Of a stretch of DNA of 64,000 nt, positions 24,896-33,570 are shown piece by piece. The notes below the pieces were generated by a model, which saw only the letters and a list, made by a program, of their open reading frames with translations, was not told the DNA's origin and ran no database searches. This DNA is from Streptomyces sp. Je 1-332 (GTDB taxonomy: Bacteria > Actinomycetota > Actinomycetes > Streptomycetales > Streptomycetaceae), in the NCBI RefSeq assembly GCF_040730185.1, contig NZ_CP160402.1, forward strand, positions 4,216,001-4,280,000, written 5' to 3'. The translations under genes and the position numbers were made by a program. The stretch's first letter is position 1. Every line of letters starts with the position of its first letter.

Positions 24896-25786
24896 GTGTT
24901 CAGACGCCCGCTGTCCGCCGTCCTCCTCGTCGTCGCCGTACTCCTGGTGCCGCTCGGCGCGCTCTCCACCTGGGCGAAGTACGAGATCGAGGACGCCGAC
25001 GCGTACGTCGCCACGATGGCGCCGCTCGCCTCCGACCCCGACGTACGGGACGCGGTGGCCGGGGCGGTCACCGACTCGGTGATGAAGGAGATCGACGTCG
25101 GCCCGTTACAGGGCACCGTCGAGTCGTTCGTACGGGACGCGGTGGGTTCCTTCACCGAGACGAAGGCGTTCAAGACGGCCTGGAACGCGGCGAACCGCGC
25201 CGCGCACGACGCGGTGCAGGACGCGCTCCGCGACCGGTCCGACGGTGGCGCGGTCACCATCGACCTGGCGCCGATCACCGAACAGGTCAAGCGTCAACTG
25301 GGCGCGGACGGCGTGCCGTTCGCGGACCGCATCCCCGTCACGCACACCGAGGTGACCCTCATGGAGTCCTCGGACCTCGGTCCCTTCGGGAAGGGTTTCC
25401 ACATGCTCCAGGTGGCGGGCCTCTGGCTCCCGGTCGCGGCGGTACTCCTCGCGGTGGCGGGCATCTCCCTGGCGGTGCACCGCCGCCGCGCGGTCATCCG
25501 CACGGCGCTGGGCGCGGCCCTCGGCGGGGCGGTCCTCGGCGTCGCGGTCATGGTGGGCCGAGGGCTGACCCTGGACGACCTGCCGAAGGACGTCTCCCGC
25601 CCTGCCGCGGAGGCGGTGTACGACGCGTTGACGCTCACGCTGAGTGTGGCGGGGTGGGTGATTCTGGGGGTGGGGCTGTGCGTTGCGCTTGCCGCGGCGT
25701 TGCTTCGGCGCCGTCCATCACCGGCTCCGCCGAGTTCGTCCTCAATCGCCGGACGGGCTGGAAATTCCAGCCCGTCCGGCGATTGA
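24896..25786 (+). CDS. Integral membrane protein with TTA codon, unknown function
   Basis: A 296-aa membrane protein. There is a hydrophobic segment at residues 8-26, a large outside domain (~30-165) of mixed charge and 2-3 further helices (about 167-190, 200-222 and 245-265). No family motif is recognised; organisation resembles other actinobacterial hypothetical membrane proteins with one large extracellular loop. The GTG at 24896 follows GGGAGA. Codon 71 is TTA (25106-25108), the rare leucine codon that depends on the bldA tRNA in Streptomyces, so expression may be limited to late growth. The last ~21 residues (after RRRPS) are the translation of a dispersed repeat, whose hairpin also contains the stop. 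Confidence 0.75.
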   Translation: MFRRPLSAVLLVVAVLLVPLGALSTWAKYEIEDADAYVATMAPLASDPDVRDAVAGAVTDSVMKEIDVGPLQGTVESFVRDAVGSFTETKAFKTAWNAANRAAHDAVQDALRDRSDGGAVTIDLAPITEQVKRQLGADGVPFADRIPVTHTEVTLMESSDLGPFGKGFHMLQVAGLWLPVAAVLLAVAGISLAVHRRRAVIRTALGAALGGAVLGVAVMVGRGLTLDDLPKDVSRPAAEAVYDALTLTLSVAGWVILGVGLCVALAAALLRRRPSPAPPSSSSIAGRAGNSSPSGD

Positions 25787-25790
25787 GGAC
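25718..25790 (-). repeat. Dispersed intergenic repeat, copy 2, with a 22-bp hairpin
   Basis: 25718-25759 is a full inverted copy of the 42-bp element seen at 6213-6254 and 29136-29177. It is followed by a second half-copy in direct orientation, so the stem 25740-25761 / 25767-25788 is a perfect 22-bp hairpin. It lies inside the end of the membrane-protein gene and probably acts as its terminator. Confidence 0.85.
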
Positions 25791-25925
25791 ATCTTGTACG
25801 GGGGGCCAGGGGGCGGAGCCCTCTGGTCTCGGGAAGGGGCGGGATGGGGGAAACGCAACCCTCTCCCCACCTCCAGCCGTCTCTCAGGGAGGATTCGAGA
25901 TCCCATCAGACGGAGAGGCCGGTCC

Positions 25926-26960
25926 TTGGACAGCGCAACGGCAGCTGAGACAGTCCCGCAAGGGGACTGGCCAGAGCCGCAGGCATGGCAACGGCGCCCC
26001 CGGCACCGCCCCTCCGCCTGGCTTGCGGCCCTCCTCCTGGCCGGCGTCAGCACCATCCTCGGCTTCCGGATCGCCGACTCCGACGGCCCCACCCCCGTAC
26101 CGCAGATCCTCGCCTTCCTGCCCTGGCTCCTCGCCCCCACCGTCGCCGGACTGCTGCTCGCGGCGCTCGCACGCTGGCGCGTCGGTCTCGTCTGGGGCGT
26201 CGTCGCGCTCGGCGGCGTCGCCTGGTTCATGGAGCCGTACGGCAAGACGGACGACCCGGAAGGGCCCGCCGTCGCCGAGCTCCGCGTCATGGCGTCGAAC
26301 GTCGAGTTCGGCCAGGGCACCCCCGGCCTGCTCAAGGCCGTCCGCGAGGAGAAACCCGACCTCCTCTTCGTCCCCGAGTGCGACTACACCTGCTCGGACA
26401 CCCTGCGCGACGAACTGCCCCGCTCCGACTACCCCTACCGCACCGCGAGCGAGGCGAGCGGCGCCGAAGGCTCGGTGATCGTCAGCAAGCTGCCCCTGAA
26501 GAAGGCGAGCGGCCTCGCGGGCACCCTCGGCATGCCCGGCGCGGTGGCCGAGCTGAAGAGCGGCCACCAGGTCCGCGTCCAGCTCGCCCACCCCATGCCG
26601 CCGCTGCCCAAGCAGCTCGGCACCTGGCGCACCGAACTCGCCGAACTGCGCGACTACGCCGCCGAGGGCAGGCGCGCGAACCGGTCCACCATCATCGCGG
26701 GCGACTTCAACGCCACCCAGGACCACGCGGCCTTCCGCGACATCCTGGACACCGGCGGTGTACGCGACGCCGCCCACCTCGCCGGATCCGCCCGCGCGCC
26801 GAGCTGGCCCGCCGACCTGATGTCACCGCTCGGCACCCAGATCGACCACGTCCTCGTCACCCCGGACTTCGCGGCCCACGATGCCCGCTTCCTGGACATC
26901 GGCGGCACGGACCACCGGACCCTGGTGGTGGACCTGACGCTGCACGGCCAGCAGCGGTAG
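25926..26960 (+). CDS. Endonuclease/exonuclease/phosphatase (EEP) family membrane-linked hydrolase
   Basis: A 344-aa protein. Two or three N-terminal hydrophobic segments (residues ~28-46, 55-80 and 84-102) precede a periplasm-facing EEP domain. Catalytic motifs: ELRVMASNVEFG (Asn), LLFVPECDYTC (Glu), IIAGDFNATQDH (Asp and Asn), GTQIDHVLVTP (Asp and His), GGTDHRTLVVDL (Asp and His). EEP proteins hydrolyse phosphodiester or phosphomonoester bonds in nucleic acids, lipids or other molecules. Upstream frame is open into the repeat, so I chose the TTG at 25926, which has GGAGAGG 8 bp before it. Start not certain. Confidence 0.88.
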   Translation: MDSATAAETVPQGDWPEPQAWQRRPRHRPSAWLAALLLAGVSTILGFRIADSDGPTPVPQILAFLPWLLAPTVAGLLLAALARWRVGLVWGVVALGGVAWFMEPYGKTDDPEGPAVAELRVMASNVEFGQGTPGLLKAVREEKPDLLFVPECDYTCSDTLRDELPRSDYPYRTASEASGAEGSVIVSKLPLKKASGLAGTLGMPGAVAELKSGHQVRVQLAHPMPPLPKQLGTWRTELAELRDYAAEGRRANRSTIIAGDFNATQDHAAFRDILDTGGVRDAAHLAGSARAPSWPADLMSPLGTQIDHVLVTPDFAAHDARFLDIGGTDHRTLVVDLTLHGQQR

Positions 26961-27014
26961 AACGCAGGTCAGGCAGCCGGGCGCAGCGGCAACGGGCGTA
27001 GTGATAATGGCCGC

Positions 27015-28982
27015 ATGCGCCCCCGCGAGTCACCCGCACCACCGGGCCCTCTGAGCGCCCTCGCCCCACCTCCCTGGCTGGTCAGGACCCTCAAGCCGCA
27101 GGCGGCGCCGATCCCGTGGGCCGCGGTGGCGCGCGCGTCCGTCGCCATGGCGCTGCCCCTCCTCATCGGCCTCGCGGCGGGACAGCCCGCGTACGGGGCG
27201 CTGGCGTCCATGGGCGCGCTGTCCGGCGTCATCGGCGACACCGCCGACGCGTACCGCATGCGGATCTTCAACATCGCCGTGCCGCAGCTGTTCGGCGCGC
27301 TCGGCGTGACCATCGGCTCGCTCGTCTTCGGCCACGGCTGGGTCGCGGTCGGCGTGGTCACCTTCGTGGCGCTGGTCTCCGGGATGATGTCCACGATCGG
27401 CGCCGTGGCGTCCGTGTCAGGGCTGCTCCTGCTGCTCAACTCCGTGGTGGGGGCCGGGCTTCCGATGCCGGGGCAATGGTGGCTGGCCCCCGCCCTCATG
27501 ACGGGCGGCGGCCTCCTGGTCCTCACCCTCGCGCTGCTCGCCTGGCCGCTGAGATCCGGCATCCCGGAGCGGGCGGCCGTCGCGGCGACCTACCGCAGCG
27601 TGGCGGCGCTGCTCGAAGCGGCGGGCACCGAGCGGTACGACGAGGCGCGCGCCGCGGTGACGACCTCGCTCAACCAGTCGTACGACCTGGTCCTCGCCCG
27701 GCGCACCCGCGCGCACGGCCGCAACCCGGACCTCGTCCGCCTGGTGGCCCAGCTGAACGCGATCACGCCGGTCGTCGAGGCCGCGCCCGCCGCGCACCAG
27801 TGCGGGGTCCCGATGCCGCCGCAGTACCCCGCGGAGGTGCGGCGGCTCGCGGAAGCGGTGGCGGCGCCGGGGGAGACTCCGGTCCCCGAACCCGACCTCC
27901 CCGCCCCACCGGACCCGTCGGCCGACGCGGTCGACCATGCCCTGCGGCACGTGGCGGAACTCCTCAACGACTCCGACCCGCACGGCGCCGTCAACGTCGA
28001 CGACCGCCTCGGCCGCCCCGCGGCCCTGCGCGTGCGGGCCCGCAGGGCGACCCGCAACGTCCTGCTGTCCAGCACGTCCTGGCGCTACGGCCTGCGCCTC
28101 GCGCTCTGCATCGGCATCGCGCAATCCCTGGTGTCCCTGATCGACGTGCCCCGCTCGTACTGGGTGGCGCTCACCGTCACGTTCGTCCTCAAGCCCGACT
28201 TCGGCTCGGTGTTCTCACGGGCGGTGCTGCGGGCGCTGGGTACGGCGGCGGGCCTGGTCGTGGCGGCGGCGGTCCTGTCGGAGGTGCCGCGCGGCTGGTG
28301 GGACGTGCCGGTGATGTTCGTCCTCGCGGCCCTGATCCCGGCGCTCACGACGCGGGGCTACGGCTTCCAGACGGCCGCGATCACCCCGGTGATCCTGCTC
28401 CTGTCGGACGTCCTGAACCACCAGGGCTTCGGGCTCGTCGTGCCGCGCCTCGTGGACAGCCTGATCGGCTGCGCAATCTCGCTGGTCGCGGGGTACTTGC
28501 TGTGGCCGGAGAGCTGGCACACGCGGATCGGCGACCGACTCGCGGACACGGTGGCCGACACGGCGTCGTACGTCGAGAGCGCGTTCGGCACGGCGGTGGA
28601 CGTGGCCGAGCGGGCCCGCATGCGGCGCGGCCTGTACCGCGACCTCTCCGTCATCCGCACGGAGTTCCAGCGCGCCCTGACGGAACCGCCCCCGATGGGG
28701 GCGCGGGCCGCGGCGTGGTGGCCGCTGGTGATCGCCGTCGAACGCATCGTGGACGCGACGACCGCTGCGCGGGTGCGGATCCGCCATGGGGCGGGGGAGC
28801 CGAGCCTGACGGAGGTGGGGGAGGTGGCTCGCCAACTTCGGGAGTTGGCGGAGGGTTTGCGGGGGTCGGAGACGCTGGAGGAGGTCCCTGCGGAGTTCTC
28901 CGGGCCCCAGGACAGCGTCCTGGAGCCACTCCGCCAGGAGGTGGTCGCTGCGAGGGCGATCGCGTCGCCGGGGAGGGGGTGA
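27015..28982 (+). CDS. FUSC family transporter-like membrane protein
   Basis: A 655-aa inner membrane protein of the FUSC/YccS superfamily, related to aromatic-acid and arylamine exporters. Two sets of about five to six hydrophobic helices (residues ~36-175 and ~355-500) flank a soluble, mostly helical middle part (~180-345), and a soluble tail follows (~500-655). The second set includes SYWVALTVTFVLKPDFGSVF, a signature segment of FUSC domains. The ATG start MRPRESPAPPGPLSALAPPP is 55 bp after the EEP gene and could be in one transcript with it. Substrate unknown. Confidence 0.85.
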   Translation: MRPRESPAPPGPLSALAPPPWLVRTLKPQAAPIPWAAVARASVAMALPLLIGLAAGQPAYGALASMGALSGVIGDTADAYRMRIFNIAVPQLFGALGVTIGSLVFGHGWVAVGVVTFVALVSGMMSTIGAVASVSGLLLLLNSVVGAGLPMPGQWWLAPALMTGGGLLVLTLALLAWPLRSGIPERAAVAATYRSVAALLEAAGTERYDEARAAVTTSLNQSYDLVLARRTRAHGRNPDLVRLVAQLNAITPVVEAAPAAHQCGVPMPPQYPAEVRRLAEAVAAPGETPVPEPDLPAPPDPSADAVDHALRHVAELLNDSDPHGAVNVDDRLGRPAALRVRARRATRNVLLSSTSWRYGLRLALCIGIAQSLVSLIDVPRSYWVALTVTFVLKPDFGSVFSRAVLRALGTAAGLVVAAAVLSEVPRGWWDVPVMFVLAALIPALTTRGYGFQTAAITPVILLLSDVLNHQGFGLVVPRLVDSLIGCAISLVAGYLLWPESWHTRIGDRLADTVADTASYVESAFGTAVDVAERARMRRGLYRDLSVIRTEFQRALTEPPPMGARAAAWWPLVIAVERIVDATTAARVRIRHGAGEPSLTEVGEVARQLRELAEGLRGSETLEEVPAEFSGPQDSVLEPLRQEVVAARAIASPGRG

Positions 28983-29083
28983 GGGTTCAGGCGTTCCCTG
29001 CGGGGCTCTCCCCAATCCCGCCCCTTCCCGGCTGTATCTATTGGCGGCTCCGCCGCGCAGGGGGCTCCGCCCCAGACCCCGCT

Positions 29084-29177
29084 CCTCAAACGCCGGAGGG
29101 GCTGGAAGATTTCCCCGGGCCGGGGGTGAATCTTCAGCCCGTCCGGCGTTTGAGGACGAACTCGGCGGAGCCGGTGA
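29084..29177 (+). repeat. Dispersed intergenic repeat, copy 3
   Basis: Left arm CCTCAAACGCCGGAGGGGCT.. (29084-29111) and right arm 29128-29155 form a long hairpin. The right arm belongs to the full 42-bp element at 29136-29177 (ends GGCGGAGCCGGTGA). Fragments of related repeats (GGGGCTCCGCCCC, GGGAAGGGGCGGG) lie around it, as they do around copy 2. It fills most of the gap between the convergent FUSC and SGNH genes and probably acts as a terminator. Confidence 0.85.
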
Positions 29178-29236
29178 TGACGGCCACCAAGGCTCTCGCG
29201 CCGGAGCGAGTTTTCGGGAAGGGGCGGGGTTGGGGA

Positions 29237-30583
29237 CTAAAGCTGTTCGAGGTCCACCGCGCGGGCCATCGCCCGATACCCCGCATCGTTCGGATGCAGA
29301 TGGTCGCCACTGTCGTACTCAGGGGCCATCCGCTCCCCGTCGGCGGAATCCGCCAGAGCCCGGTCGAAGTCCACGTACGCGTCGTACTCCCCAGACGTCC
29401 GCACCCACTCGTTGAACTCATCGCTCACCTTCGCCGCCCGCTCCCCGTAGTGATCAGAACCCCCCAGCGGCAGCAACGTCGCGCCCACCACCCGCACGCC
29501 CTTCTCTTTCGCGGCCCGGATCAACTCGCGGTGGCCCGCGATGAGTTCAGCCGCGCTCACCTCCGGCGCGGGCTTGTAGGTGGGCGTATCGCTCTCGCTG
29601 AAGCCGATGTCGTTCAGGCCCTCCAGGACGACGACCGTCCCCACCCCCGGCAGATCCAACGCGTCCCGCCCGAAGCGGGCCGTCCCCCGCTCCCCGTACC
29701 AGGCGGAGTCGTTGAGGACGAGGTTGCCGCCGATACCGGCGTTCAGGACCGGCCGGGGCGTCCCCGCCTCGGCGAGCCGCTCGGCGAGGGCGTCGGACCA
29801 GCGGCGGTCGAGGTCGGTGGAGGAGGCGAAGCCGTCGGTGGTGGAGTCTCCGAAGAGCACGACGCCTCCGCTCCGGCGCGGCTTCTCACCAGTACCGCCC
29901 CCCGCGACATCCACCCCCGACAGGAAGTACCAGGACTCCGTCGACTCGTCGAACGCCCCGGCTCCGGCGTCCGCCACATGATTCCCGTCCGCCCGGTAAC
30001 TCGTCGCGAACGACTGCGCGTGGAACGTGGCGGGCCCCGTCGTGCGGGCCAGATGCAGGGTGACCGTCACCGACTCGAAGGGCTTGAGGTCCAAGCCCGC
30101 CTGGTCGCTGGAGAGTTGGCCGTGCGCCGGGATCGCCACCGACCTCCTCCCCTCGAAGGTGAGGCGCCGCACCGAGCCGCTCTCGACCGCTGCCCCGCCC
30201 CCCTTCTTCGTCCGCGCGATGGTCGCCCCCGCTATGTGCAGCGGCGACGTGCCGTACGCGTTGGAGAGCCGGATGCGGGCTCTGTCGCCGCCCTCGGTGA
30301 CGCGGACGACCTGGCGCAGGGTCTGGCCGGAGAAGCCGTCCTCCGACCAGTTGGGCTTGAAGCCGGTGCTGGCACGCTGCGGCGACGCGGCCCAGGCGGC
30401 GGTCCAGGCGGAGCCTTGCGAGGACTCCGACGAATCCGACGGCCCCGTCGACCCCGACGGCCCCGACGATCCCGACGGCTTCGAGCCCGAGGCGTGGGCC
30501 CCCGTGACGGTGAGACCGAGACCGGCCGTCAGGGCGAGCGCGGCGGTGGCGGCGAGAACGGAGGTGCGAGTACGCGAGAACAC
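29237..30583 (-). CDS. Secreted SGNH/GDSL-family hydrolase
   Basis: A 448-aa exported hydrolase. The N-terminus VFSRTRTSVLAATAALALTA is a signal peptide cleaved near GAHASG, followed by a Ser/Gly/Pro-rich linker. An N-terminal beta domain (~90-225) comes before the SGNH catalytic domain (~235-448): block I VVLFGDSTTDGFAS (catalytic Ser), block II NAGIGGNLV (Gly), block III VVLEGLNDIG (Asn), block V DHLHPNDAGYRAMA (Asp, His). Members cut ester bonds in lipids or polysaccharides. The GTG at 30583 follows GGGAGA; the longer frame upstream lacks a signal. Divergent from a LysR gene, which could be its regulator. Confidence 0.88.
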   Translation of the reverse strand: MFSRTRTSVLAATAALALTAGLGLTVTGAHASGSKPSGSSGPSGSTGPSDSSESSQGSAWTAAWAASPQRASTGFKPNWSEDGFSGQTLRQVVRVTEGGDRARIRLSNAYGTSPLHIAGATIARTKKGGGAAVESGSVRRLTFEGRRSVAIPAHGQLSSDQAGLDLKPFESVTVTLHLARTTGPATFHAQSFATSYRADGNHVADAGAGAFDESTESWYFLSGVDVAGGGTGEKPRRSGGVVLFGDSTTDGFASSTDLDRRWSDALAERLAEAGTPRPVLNAGIGGNLVLNDSAWYGERGTARFGRDALDLPGVGTVVVLEGLNDIGFSESDTPTYKPAPEVSAAELIAGHRELIRAAKEKGVRVVGATLLPLGGSDHYGERAAKVSDEFNEWVRTSGEYDAYVDFDRALADSADGERMAPEYDSGDHLHPNDAGYRAMARAVDLEQL

Positions 30584-30736
30584 AGGGGTCTCCCGGGAGT
30601 TGGAGGAAGCGGTGCATGCCCCGGAGGGGGACTCCTCCAAGATCCGCCCCCACCGCCCCCCGATCAACGGCGATCCGTGAAACGATCGGTGCGTTCAGCT
30701 TATCGATGCAGGTCAGACGGACGGGGCGGCGGAGGA

Positions 30737-31648
30737 ATGGAACGGCAGGAGCTCGAGACCTTCCTGACTCTCGCCGAAGAGCTCCACTTCGGCCGCACCG
30801 CGGACCGCCTCCTCCTCTCCCAGGCCCGCGTCAGCCAGACCGTGAAGAGACTGGAGCGCAAGATCGGCGCCCCGCTCTTCGAGCGCACGAGCCGCAGGGT
30901 GGAGCTGTCCCCGCTGGGACGGCAGTTGTACGACGACCTGGCGCCCCTGCACCTGCGGATGGAGGCCGCCGTCGCCCGCGCCAAGGACGTGGCGCGCGGC
31001 GTCGACGGCGAGTTGACCGTGGCCTTCCTCGGGGCGGGTGCGGGCACGCTGACCTCCGCGATCCTGACGACGTTCCGCGAGCGCTGCCCGCGCTGCGACG
31101 TCCGGATGCGGGAGACCCAGGTCGGTGACCCGCTCGGCGCGCTCCGGAGCGGTGAGGCCGACGTCCTGTTCACCTGCCTCCCCGTCGAGGAGCCGGACCT
31201 TACGGTTGGGCCCGTGGTCATCAACGAAACCCGCATGCTCGCCGTCCCGCTCGGCCACCGCTTCGCCGGGCGCGACAGCGTGTCCCTCGAAGAGTGCGCG
31301 GGCGAGACCTTCTTCGGTCTCGTGAACGGCGCGCCCGCCTACTGGTGGGACTTCCACATCCCGCCCCGCACCCCGAGCGGCCTCGCGATCCGCCGCGGCC
31401 AGGCCGTCGCCGGGTTCCAGGAGCTGATGACGCTGGTCGGCGCCGGGCAGGGGGTCTCGCCGGTGGTCGCGTCGGTGGAGAAGTACTACGCGCGGCCCGG
31501 CATCACCTTCGTACCCCTGACCGACGTACCGTCGGCCGACGTCGCGCTGATCTGGCGCACGGCCGCCGCCGGGACCCCCCGCGTCGAGGCCTTCGTCCGC
31601 GCGGTGCGCGACACGGTCGCGGCGAACGGCGGGCCCGCCGCGTTCTAG
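30737..31648 (+). CDS. LysR-family transcriptional regulator
   Basis: A 303-aa regulator. HTH at residues 1-62 (LETFLTLAEELHFGRTADRL and LSQARVSQTVKRLERKIGAP, both typical), ligand-binding domain at ~88-290. The ATG follows GGAGGA closely. It is divergent from the SGNH hydrolase gene (153-bp gap with three CGATC elements 10-12 bp apart, 30661-30687). Target most likely itself or that hydrolase; the effector is unknown. Confidence 0.88.
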   Translation: MERQELETFLTLAEELHFGRTADRLLLSQARVSQTVKRLERKIGAPLFERTSRRVELSPLGRQLYDDLAPLHLRMEAAVARAKDVARGVDGELTVAFLGAGAGTLTSAILTTFRERCPRCDVRMRETQVGDPLGALRSGEADVLFTCLPVEEPDLTVGPVVINETRMLAVPLGHRFAGRDSVSLEECAGETFFGLVNGAPAYWWDFHIPPRTPSGLAIRRGQAVAGFQELMTLVGAGQGVSPVVASVEKYYARPGITFVPLTDVPSADVALIWRTAAAGTPRVEAFVRAVRDTVAANGGPAAF

Positions 31649-31666
31649 GGCGCGGCGCGGTACAGG

Positions 31667-32305
31667 ATGCCGTGCGTGACCGCTGCTCTGACCTATTCCG
31701 CCGCTTTCATCACCTTCTTCTCCGTCGTCGGGCCGCCCAAGGTGCTGCTCGCCTTCGGCGGCCTCGCGCAGAACCATCCGGTCCGCGAGCTGCGGTTGAT
31801 CGCGCTCGTCTCGTCCGGTGCCGCCATCGTGGTGGGGCTGGTCGCGGGCTTCACCGCGCCGTGGCTCCTGGAGCTCTTCCACATCTCGACGCCCGCGCTC
31901 CAGCTCGCGGGCGGCGTCATCTTCTTCATCTACGCCGTGGGGCTCGTCCTCGGCGTCCACCTCGGCTCGGACCGCGCGGACCTGGACGCGCCCGATCTCG
32001 TCAGCGGCGTACGCGAGTTGCTCATGCCGTACATCGTGAGCCCGCTCGCCATGACCGCCGTACTGATCGAGGCGGCTGCCCGCGACACCTGGACCTGGCG
32101 CTCCACGGTCGTCGGCGCGTACGTCACCGTCATCGCCCTGGATCTGCTCTGCGTGGCCCTGCTCGCGCGCATCCTGCGCGGTACGCACCACGCGACGATC
32201 GAACTCCTCGGCAGACTGCTCGGCCTGCTGCTCGCCGCGGTCGGCGTGGACCTGGTCCTCGACGGGCTCGCGTCACTGGGCGTGCCCGGCCTCGACCGCA
32301 CCTGA
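31667..32305 (+). CDS. MarC family integral membrane protein
   Basis: A 212-aa protein with six predicted transmembrane helices, matching the MarC family (PFAM UPF0056). FFSVVGPPKVLLAFGGLAQN near residue 16 and PLAMTAVLIEAAARD near residue 125 fit family patterns. MarC proteins were once thought to be multidrug pumps; their role is unclear. It lies 18 bp after the LysR gene and may be cotranscribed. Its 3' end overlaps the convergent ClC gene by 33 bp. Confidence 0.85.
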   Translation: MPCVTAALTYSAAFITFFSVVGPPKVLLAFGGLAQNHPVRELRLIALVSSGAAIVVGLVAGFTAPWLLELFHISTPALQLAGGVIFFIYAVGLVLGVHLGSDRADLDAPDLVSGVRELLMPYIVSPLAMTAVLIEAAARDTWTWRSTVVGAYVTVIALDLLCVALLARILRGTHHATIELLGRLLGLLLAAVGVDLVLDGLASLGVPGLDRT

Positions 32306-33535
32306 GTCGTCCTTCTCGATCAGCATCTCCGGGCGCCCCGTCACCAGCAGCCAGGCGGGCAGGGCCGCGACGCACAGGAGCGGCAGCACGGCGAGGTCCA
32401 TCACCACGACCGCCGCCGTGAACAGGCTCAGCCAGCCCTGCCGTGTCGTGGCGAGCAGCACGCCGAGGATGGCGCAGGCGATCCCCAGGGCGGGCGGCAC
32501 CGAGTCGACGAGGGCGTGCGCGAGCATGCCGAGCGCCACGCCCACGAAGACCGCGGGGAAGATCCGCCCGCCCCGGAAGCCGCAGGTGGCGGCCACGCAG
32601 AGCGCGAGCAGCTTGACCACGGCGAGCAGCAGCAGATCGCCCGCGTCGTGGTCGGCGGCGTGCGCGGTCAGCTCCTTCATCTCCTCCAGGCCCTTGAAGA
32701 GGGTGAGATGGCCGCCGAGCGCGCCGAGAACGCCCAGCACGAGGCCGCCCACCGTGAGCATCAGTACGGGGTTGCCCAGCTGCCGGAAAGCGCGGTGGAG
32801 GTGGGGGAAGGCGTACACGGCGCACAGTGCGACGGCCGCCGCCGCCGTACTGATGACCATCGCGGAGAGTACGTCGCCCCAGTGCGGCCCCGTGTACGCG
32901 GGGACGTCGATCTGGAACGTCGGGTGCGCGATGAGCACCGTGGTCAGCGCGCCCGCGCCCGCCGCGACCAGCGGCGCGAACAGCCGGTCCCACAGCGGTC
33001 GCGGGTCGGGGGCGACCATCGTCTCGGAGAGGATGAGCGCCGCCGCGACCGGCGTCCCGAACAGGGCGCCGATCGTGCCGGCGGCGGCGAGGGCGACCCA
33101 CTCGGCGGCCGGCGTCCGCGGCATGGCCTGCATGCCGAGCGTGTACGCGAGGGCGATGTTGATGGCCGTGATCGGGTTCTCCGGGCCGAGGCTGACGCCG
33201 CCCGCGAGCCCCACGACGACGGCGAGCGCGAGACCGGGCAGTACCCGGACGGGCAGGGGCGGATCGACCAGGCCGAGCGTCGCGGGGTCGGGCCCGGCGT
33301 GCCCCGGGATCTTCCACACGATGAGGCCGACGACGAACCCGGCCGCGGTCAGTACGCCGACGATCCACCCCGCCGACGTACCGGACACACCGACCGCGTC
33401 CGGCAGCGTGTCCCACAGCAGATCCTGCAACCGCTCGGCCACGAGGCTGAGCAGCAGCAGGATCAGGCTGGACCCGACACCCACGAGCAGGGCGGGCAGG
33501 ACGAACGGAAGCAGGGCGCGGGCCTGCGGTGTCAT
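32273..33535 (-). CDS. ClC-type voltage-gated chloride channel family protein
   Basis: A 420-aa polytopic membrane protein related to ClC channels/antiporters, with about ten hydrophobic helices. The conserved anion-path segments are partly recognisable: GGVSLGPENPITAINIALAY near residue 100 (corresponding to the GREGP loop) and CGFRGGRIFPAVFVGVALG near residue 318 (GxFxP-like). The first selectivity motif GSGIP is not obvious, so ion choice is uncertain. I start at MTPQARALLPFVLPALLVGV (ATG 33535); the open frame continues upstream but there overlaps the neighbouring gene. 33-bp overlap with marC at the 3' end. Confidence 0.85.
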   Translation of the reverse strand: MTPQARALLPFVLPALLVGVGSSLILLLLSLVAERLQDLLWDTLPDAVGVSGTSAGWIVGVLTAAGFVVGLIVWKIPGHAGPDPATLGLVDPPLPVRVLPGLALAVVVGLAGGVSLGPENPITAINIALAYTLGMQAMPRTPAAEWVALAAAGTIGALFGTPVAAALILSETMVAPDPRPLWDRLFAPLVAAGAGALTTVLIAHPTFQIDVPAYTGPHWGDVLSAMVISTAAAAVALCAVYAFPHLHRAFRQLGNPVLMLTVGGLVLGVLGALGGHLTLFKGLEEMKELTAHAADHDAGDLLLLAVVKLLALCVAATCGFRGGRIFPAVFVGVALGMLAHALVDSVPPALGIACAILGVLLATTRQGWLSLFTAAVVVMDLAVLPLLCVAALPAWLLVTGRPEMLIEKDDSGAVEAGHAQ

Positions 33536-33570
33536 GGGCCCTCCGGGGGCGGCCGCTGCCTCGCGTCCGG

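Noticed and set aside
25683-25925. Upstream extension of the EEP hydrolase gene
   Set aside because: Open frame goes through the preceding gene and the dispersed repeat; the TTG at 25926 has a ribosome site.
27116-30736. Large plus-strand open frame ending in the LysR gene
   Set aside because: Only the part from 30737 is real (LysR). The rest is a shifted reading of the FUSC gene and antisense to the SGNH hydrolase gene.
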